Source: Spisula solida | Taxonomy: Eukaryota; Mollusca; Bivalvia; Venerida; Mactridae | Assembly: GCA_947247005.1 (NCBI GenBank) | Contig: OX365948.1 | Coordinates: 2,542,001-2,606,000 of the forward strand | Reading direction: 5' to 3' | DNA length: 64,000 nt | Part shown: piece after piece, positions 58,160 to 64,000 of the stretch | How the letters are laid out: each line of letters opens with the position of its first letter | Position numbering within the stretch: the first letter of the stretch is position 1 | Translations under genes and position numbers: made by a program | The notes under the pieces: model-generated | What the model was told of the DNA's origin: nothing | The model's database searches: none | The model's input: only the letters and a program-made list of their open reading frames with translations

Positions 58160-58688
58160 TTGCATGCACTGATAAGGGATAACGACCACTGACAGGAACA
58201 ACACTTCCTCTCCTATTGGGTATCCCCCACACCACTTTGTCTGTGCTTGTGTCATGGGCTATCCATATTCAACAGGCGAAGCTATACCTACAAGATCATA
58301 TGATGCTTCTTACTACACGGTTTGATGTTATTCCTGTCTCCATGATGTACATGTAGATAAGTAATTGGTTCCCTACAACCATTGGGTGCAACTACCACTG
58401 GAAACAGTTACCTAATATTAGGCATAGCAACTCCTAGTCCTACTGCTTTCTTACAATCAAGGGGTACGACTAACGCCGGTCATGAATACCTACAAAAACA
58501 GTGTACGTCAACTCCTAGCCCTGCAATCAAGGGGTATGACTCTTAATATAAACACCTGCCATGAATGTAGGAACAAACGACTTGCATCTTCGATATTAAA
58601 ATTATATTGTATGTAAAAAGCACCCAGTTAAAGTCAATATTTTAAGACATTTGACCGACTGTACATTTACTCATTGAGTCTCACGAGC
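58160..58688. other. Weakly repetitive intergenic tail of the 45-bp array
   Basis: Loose motifs (caactcctag, caaggggtacgac) suggest very old copies of a tandem unit. No gene. Confidence 0.4.
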
Positions 58689-58689
58689 T

Positions 58690-58875
58690 CGGCGCTTTTG
58701 GCTGCTGACTGCTGGCAGGCTTTTAATCACCTCAAGTACCTATTTATACATTTGGGTAAGTGGGGCAGGTGGATTATTCTTGCTCAGAGAAATTAAGCAG
58801 TGGTCCAGAAGGGGATTGAACCGGGTACCTCTCGATCCCGAAGCGCGCACCCTACATCTAGGCTCCCCACAGGTA
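58690..58875 (-). mobile_element. tRNA-derived SINE of a second family
   Basis: The minus strand has a tRNA-like head with an A-box-like GAGCCTAGATGTAGGG and a B box GGTTCAATCCC (58812-58822). The head includes GTACCCGGTTCAATCCCC. The body differs from the SINEs at 36222 and 39810. Confidence 0.65.
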
Positions 58876-59209
58876 TCGTTATAATTCACGCAGTTTTTAA
58901 TCTTTTAACTTAAACATAACGTCAGCGATGGCAATTATATAGACCAAGATAGTCAGTCTGGTGATGCCAGATACAGAACCCTTCGCTTGAGACAATAATA
59001 TATTTCATTATGACCTCTCTAAAACGTCACCGAAACATACTTTTCAGAACACAACATAAAACGTAGAACATAAAATTTGACACACATTCGTGTTGAAAAA
59101 TAAGAATGCAATTCGCTAATGATTCACTATTTGGAAAAGAAAGAATCAAATATTAATTTATACTGAATCAAAGGCCCATGGCGTGTATGATCCTGTACTA
59201 ATAGCCGGA

Positions 59210-59950
59210 CCCTCGTCTGGAAGACTTCTAGCTGGGGTCCGGTATCATACTCACAGCCTATTAGGCATAGGATTCGATTTCAGGATACCTACACATGTTT
59301 AACTATGTGCATATGAACAAGCAAAGTAACTTTGAAATAATAAATCAAAATTAATGTTTGTTCCTGAGGTTATAGGAAAAGATATATTCATGCCTTAAAA
59401 ACATCCATTTAATATGATATCACTTGTCATATATTCCTGACCGATTTTTTACTTCAAAGTGAAAATCTATCAATGTAATGTATATTATGGATGCCTAGAA
59501 TTACCCTCTGAATAAAACAAACAAAAAATGGCTAAATACAAATCCCAATCAGAATTGCAAGACAAAAAATAATGACAAAAAGTGAAAAATATCAAAATGT
59601 TCTTAGAATATCATAACTTTCGAACTCATAACTTAATTATAATTTTAATATGTATATATCAACATATGTGGGGTGGCAATACGAACATTTTAAGACATAT
59701 TTCAAGCCGATAGCCCTATTGGGTGAGGAATAATTCAAGTTTTCCCAAAGCTTATGATTGCTTAAAATAATGGCAGCCATCTTTAAAAATGGCCACCAAA
59801 AGGTCATTTGGCAAAGTGACCCACAAGTCCATCAACCGTTTTCAGACTGCTGAGATATCAAGCTAACCGAAAATCATTGTTGGATCTGTTCACCTCTTTG
59901 GTAATGAAACTTCAATTTTCAAGGCCTGGGACATGGACTACTAATGCCAA
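59210..59950 (-). repeat. 0.7-kb dispersed repeat, copy B (inverted copy of 34998-35695)
   Basis: Its reverse complement aligns with copy A across most of its length. The 26-bp palindrome of copy A is degraded here (gccatctttaaaaatggcc). Confidence 0.8.
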
Positions 59951-59959
59951 ATTCCAATT

Positions 59960-60555
59960 ACGTATTTCACGTTTACGCATATGAATTGATAATGCAATAA
60001 CATGTTGCTAGAATATAAATATAATCAAATAAATTAACAGAAGCGCTACGAAATGAAAATTACGCAAAACGTCGCGCTCTACGGCGACGTCACAATTCAT
60101 GACATCGTGAAATAAACAAGACGTAATTATCATTGATAAAAATCGCGAGTTATACGCGGGAGATAAATTAAACAGCCGAAATTCTACCGTGATATACCGT
60201 TTATTAGATAACGCTACAGCTCTATACGTTTACATGGAGCAACATACAGTCATAACGTCAAAACGCGACGTTACGTTTGGAGCACTTTTAAAGTTATAGA
60301 TCTATACAAAAATGGTAAAAAACTCATATAACACAATTTCTAGAAAATTTCTTAAAAAAAAATCTATTAGTTAAAGAAATCGGTAAAATGCACCAAACTA
60401 ACGTAGGGACCTACACATAAAATATAATGTGAAATTGATACACAACAATGTATGAAAGCACAGTCATGTCTAGACTGTTTATAATTATGGTAATTATAGC
60501 AGTGAACGTTTTGCTAGACTTATAATAGTGTTCTGTATAATAAAATCAATATCAG
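59960..60555. other. Intergenic with CpG-containing inverted motifs, no gene
   Basis: 'aaaacgtcgcg' near 60066 and 'aaaacgcgacgtt' near 60260 are roughly inverted, which may mark a degraded TIR element. Nothing else is recognised. Confidence 0.4.
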
Positions 60556-62177
60556 ATGCCTGCCTGACTAACCGTCTTGGATCCACACAAAGCAACGGGC
60601 CCAGATAACATCCCAACCAAGTTTTTGAAAGGCTATGCTGAAGAACTGGCTCCGTCATTGGCGCTCATCCTCAACGCCTTAGTATCACAGGGTGCAGTTC
60701 CATCAGACTGGAGGCATGCCGACGTCAACCCATCTTTAAAAAGGGAGACCACATTGACACCGCCAACTATCGACCCATCTCGCTCTCCTCTGTGTGCAGT
60801 AAGCTGATAGAGCACATACTTCACAGCCAGATCATGACCCATCTCGACAGGTATCAGATACTAGCTGACAAACAACACGGATTCCGGAAGAAGAGGTCTT
60901 CTGAGAGCCAGCTAATTCTTGCGCTCCAGGACCTAGCTTAAGGCCTAGATGATAAAGAACAGATCGACGCCGTCCTTCTATACTTCCTTCAGCAATGTCT
61001 TCGACAAGGTCCCCCACGAGAGACTAGCACTCAAGTTAAAGTACAACAGTATTAGAGGAAACCTGCTGCATTGAATAAATAACTTACTGGTAAACAGAAC
61101 CCAGCAAGTACTGGTCGAAGGGCAATCATTCAACACAGCACAAGTCACATCCGGCGTACCCCAGGGATCAGTCATTGGACCCCTCCTCTTCCTGCTGTAC
61201 ATCAATGACCTCCCACTTCGGCAACATCCACACCCCGCTTGATCGCCGACGATAGTCTCTTGTACGAGAGGTGTTCAACTTATATTTGAACATAATTGAA
61301 CATCAAGTATATTCATAAATTTCACCTCAAAATTGAACTGTGTCTATTCGATAGTGTATAGTAATGCATCAAGAGATATAAACATCCATTGTAGAATGTA
61401 TAATGTAATATCTTTAGGACAGAATCAACTATTGTATCGAGTGTGCTGATTTTGCATAAAAACCAAGTGCTGATGCTTACAATTATTAGTATTAGTACTA
61501 ATTTATTAGTACTTCGGGGAAATACATAGACGAGAAGCTCTCCTTCAACATCCATGTTGCTACCACGACAAAGAAGGCAAACAACAGCCTCACCTTCCTG
61601 AGGAGAAACCTGACAAACTGTCCTCAATCCTTGAGCACGCGAACACAGTCTGAGACCCACATAAGAGGTCCAGCATCAGTAAACTGGAGGCTGTTCAACG
61701 ACGCGCGGCACGATTTGTTAAAGGGGACTACCGCACCACAAGCAGCACCAGCCAGATGATTGCTGACATTGGCAAGAATCCCCTTGCCGAACGCCTTTCC
61801 AACGCCAAGTTGGTGATAGTCTACAGAATCACCCAAGTATTCGTCGACATTTCAGCTGAGACCTTCTTCCACTCAACATCAATCAACATCAGGGGCCACT
61901 CCACCAGGTATCTGCTTATTTTCTGTCGCACTGATGTATTCATGTACTCCTTCTTCCCCTCAGCCATCCGACTCGGGAACCAGCTCCTTAAGCAAGCCAC
62001 TATCGTCGACGGCGTTGAGACCTTCTAGAGGTGCCTGATCAGCGAATAGAAAAGAATATGCTGTTTTTAAACGTTTTGAACTCTCGCACTGTAAATACTT
62101 GCTGCACCGCTCATACTATTTTAATAGTACGATATTGTCCCAGAGTGGGGTCTGTACTAGACAGGAAGAAGAAGATA
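60556..62177 (+). pseudogene. Decayed LINE: reverse transcriptase to 3' tail
   Basis: Successive frames read LDPHKATGPDNIPTKFLKG (start of reverse transcriptase), KQHGFRKKRSSESQLIL, VTSGVPQGSVIGPLLF and IADDSLLYE, which contains the catalytic ADD. After a break come LEAVQRRAARFVKGDYRTT and a tail ending ggaagaagaagat. At least four frameshifts or stops and an AT-rich insertion (about 61270-61505) inactivate it. The family looks like Jockey/CR1 as seen in marine invertebrates. Confidence 0.88.
61270..61505. other. AT-rich insertion within the LINE
   Basis: LINE coding similarity stops after ADDSLLYE and resumes near 61510 (IDEKLSFNIHV). The inserted AT-rich sequence has no ORF or clear TIRs. 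It may be a nested insertion or a highly decayed portion. Confidence 0.5.
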
Positions 62178-62189
62178 AGACGTGCTAAT

Positions 62190-62465
62190 TCTTAGCTTGA
62201 GTGTCGAGGATGTCTCGTCAAAACGGTCAAAGAATAAAATACTTCCGGTTGTTTTAAACTTTGTGTTGATAGATTTTATCTTGCATCGTTAGCAAGAAAT
62301 TTCGATACACACCACATGGTATATCCACACTTGAAAATAAATAGTACGGAACGCTAGTGTGTAAAGAACATACCATTTAGTCAGGGACTAATTGATCCTC
62401 TTTAGTTTTCGCTATTGTACCGCAAGATTGTTTTTTTCTTGTTAAAATAACAAACCTGATTGGAC
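62190..62465. other. Intergenic, nothing recognised
   Basis: No feature supported between the LINE tail and the possible exon that follows. Confidence 0.4.
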
Positions 62466-62469
62466 GACG

Positions 62470-62589
62470 AATATTCATGGGTGCCTGGCCAAATGTTATG
62501 TATGCTTGGTTTACATTGTCACCATAGTTAGAGAACATCTTCGCTAGTTCGCTTTTATCTTTGTTTACTAGTATAGTAATATGTACCAT
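62470..62589 (-). CDS. Possible first coding exon, unknown protein
   Basis: The minus-strand ATG in good context (caagATGG, 62589) opens a frame MVHITILVNKDKSELAKMFS through AYITFGQAPMNIRRPI, followed by a possible donor CAATCAG|GTTTGT. The text looks protein-like, but no second exon or domain was recognised. Low confidence. Confidence 0.25.
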
Positions 62590-62619
62590 CTTGAAATTAC
62601 TCGTACGCAAATATGGGTT

Positions 62620-63270
62620 TTGGCGCCTGCAGAAACCAGACCTGCGCAGATAATCGAACGATATCAGACTTTAGTTATCGCCAAAATTCAACCGTATTAT
62701 ACCAAACAAGCATGCGCAACACGTTTATAAATAAACACATTCGTCGACAGACACCAAGAAGTTGTCAAAACACGATTGATTCCATTAAAGGAGCTCATAT
62801 AACTACAAGTAGTTATACGAGGCGTCTCTATTCAGTTAATGGATTTCCATGACAACACGTAGGTTGATCATACGCGGGGTTCGTCAACTGTGTTGTTTTA
62901 CTTTTGTTATGATTATACGCAGGTATAACGTACAGAACTTGGAACAAAACAGGATTTTATTTAGACATGTTCAGACATACATTGTTATGGTCTGTGCATG
63001 TGTGACATTTGATCAGGTTATCTTTATTCAGCCAGTATCACCCGACAGAAGCACACCCTGGTATCAAAGATATACTTTACTTATACAATAGTTTTAAAAA
63101 TAGGAGAGATCATGTTTGTATACAAAGGCCTTCATACCACCAACTATAGTTCAATTTTGAACTCTGAGCCATGACCTCTCCGACTAGTCCATTTTGGCGG
63201 GTAGACTATGATTCATTACGCTCGGAGCGCATTTTTAATGATATGATTCTCACAGATATCTCTTTACAAT
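62620..63270. other. Intergenic, nothing recognised
   Basis: Short ORFs only; no coding signature or repeat recognised. Confidence 0.45.
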
Positions 63271-63289
63271 CAGATTACAGTTTAGTCCA

Positions 63290-63357
63290 GTCAGCAACGT
63301 TCAGAATTTCTAACCCAAAAGTCGGTGGTTCGAATCCCTGGTTCGCTCATTTTTTTT
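63290..63357 (+). pseudogene. 3' half of a tRNA-like sequence
   Basis: GTCGGTGGTTCGAATCCCTG is a variable loop plus T arm with a B box, followed by GGTTCGCTCA and a run of eight T, like a pol III terminator. The 5' half (A box) is not recognisable, so it is probably a truncated tRNA-derived sequence. Confidence 0.4.
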
Positions 63358-63634
63358 AATTCGTTGATTTATGTTATTTGAAGAGATTGTAAGTTAAAGA
63401 TTTTGTTTATATTTTTAATTTATCCATTGAAAGGTCTCGATTCAATATATTTATCATTATCTCTCATTTCGATCGTTGGTGTATTTCGAGCTTACTGACA
63501 TCCTATTTTCGGTTGATTAGCCTTCATAACGTTCTACAATATACATGTGACAAATATGGTTTGTCACATATACTAGTATTACACGGAGTTTACAAGTTGT
63601 GTGCATTTAAAAAAAATATAATAAAAATGAAAAA

Positions 63635-63722
63635 CTATTTTGGTGGGATTCGAACTCGCCCTGATCGGGCAAAAGTTATTTTGCAATGTACCAAGCGCTT
63701 TACCGTCACGACCAACCAGACA
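63635..63722 (-). pseudogene. tRNA-like sequence
   Basis: The minus strand reads GGTCGTGACGGTAAAGCGC and ends GGGCGAGTTCGAATCCCACC. It resembles the tRNA-like pair at 46724 and 46930 (shared GGTAAAGCGC and GAGTTCGAATCC). A proper cloverleaf could not be closed by eye. Confidence 0.4.
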
Positions 63723-64000
63723 CATGAACTATTTGACCATAATTGTATTACTTATCGTACTGGTCAAACCTATACCAACCTATATCGATTAGTGGTTAAA
63801 ACCTTAAAAGTGCAGTCACGGCTCAATGCTCGAAATCGAACTATATATGTGTATTTCTAGGTTACGCATGTTTATGTACTTTAACCATTGAGTTTGTACA
63901 GTAACCCCCCCCCCCGTTTAGCTACCGGAGTTGAAAATTTACCTATAGCTATTGGTCAATGACAGGTTTTTATTGTTCACTAATCCAATAGATTGCCGGT

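Overview
The window looks like animal nuclear DNA, most probably from a mollusc and perhaps a bivalve. It is AT-rich, with GT/AG introns and many short interspersed, tandem and foldback repeats. Some of these repeats carry phrases that I associate with bivalve genomes, such as 'gggccataactcc' units and GGAC-rich tails. The organism call is inference; no species is claimed.

Left 29 kb: one large minus-strand gene fills positions 1-29150. I could place 30 coding exons, from the signal-peptide exon (start codon 29049-29047) to an exon at 224-291, and the gene runs off the left edge. Every exon has GT/AG borders and matching phases. The 30 exons sum to 12,582 nt, exactly 4,194 codons without a stop. 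The protein is a secreted large lipid transfer protein of the apolipophorin / apolipoprotein B type: signal peptide, vitellogenin-type N-terminal lipid-binding module, DUF1943-like sheet region, a clear DUF1081-like segment, a possible furin site (RARR, residues 1218-1221), and a very long amphipathic beta-strand region. Exon 22 alone is 7,332 bp (2,444 codons). This recalls the giant exon 26 of vertebrate APOB in size and relative position. Any C-terminal VWD domain and the polyadenylation site would lie outside the window. A TATA box (29171-29178, minus strand) marks the likely promoter.

Right 35 kb: no convincing intact protein gene. The region is intergenic and repeat-dominated. It holds decayed LINE fragments (31.1-31.8, 34.3-34.7 and 60.6-62.2 kb), tRNA-derived SINEs (36.2, 39.8 and 58.7 kb), foldback or terminal-inverted-repeat elements (32.1, 37.6, 43.5 and 45.3-46.7 kb), two Mutator-like elements each with a perfect 9-bp target duplication (54.5 and 55.8 kb), and a 0.7-kb dispersed repeat present in opposite orientations at 35.0 and 59.2 kb. 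It also holds many tandem arrays: 34-bp units with pol III B-box-like motifs, 41-bp units, units of about 155 bp, a 2.8-kb satellite of about 183 bp with higher-order structure, and a degenerate array of about 45 bp. Two weak hints of first exons or promoters on the minus strand (56.85-56.95 and 62.47-62.59 kb) are given with low confidence.

The points most worth following up are the giant-exon architecture of the lipoprotein gene, the pair of 9-bp-TSD elements carrying an exon-like ORF, the satellite with a four-unit higher-order repeat, and the array of B-box-like motifs at an exact 34-bp period.
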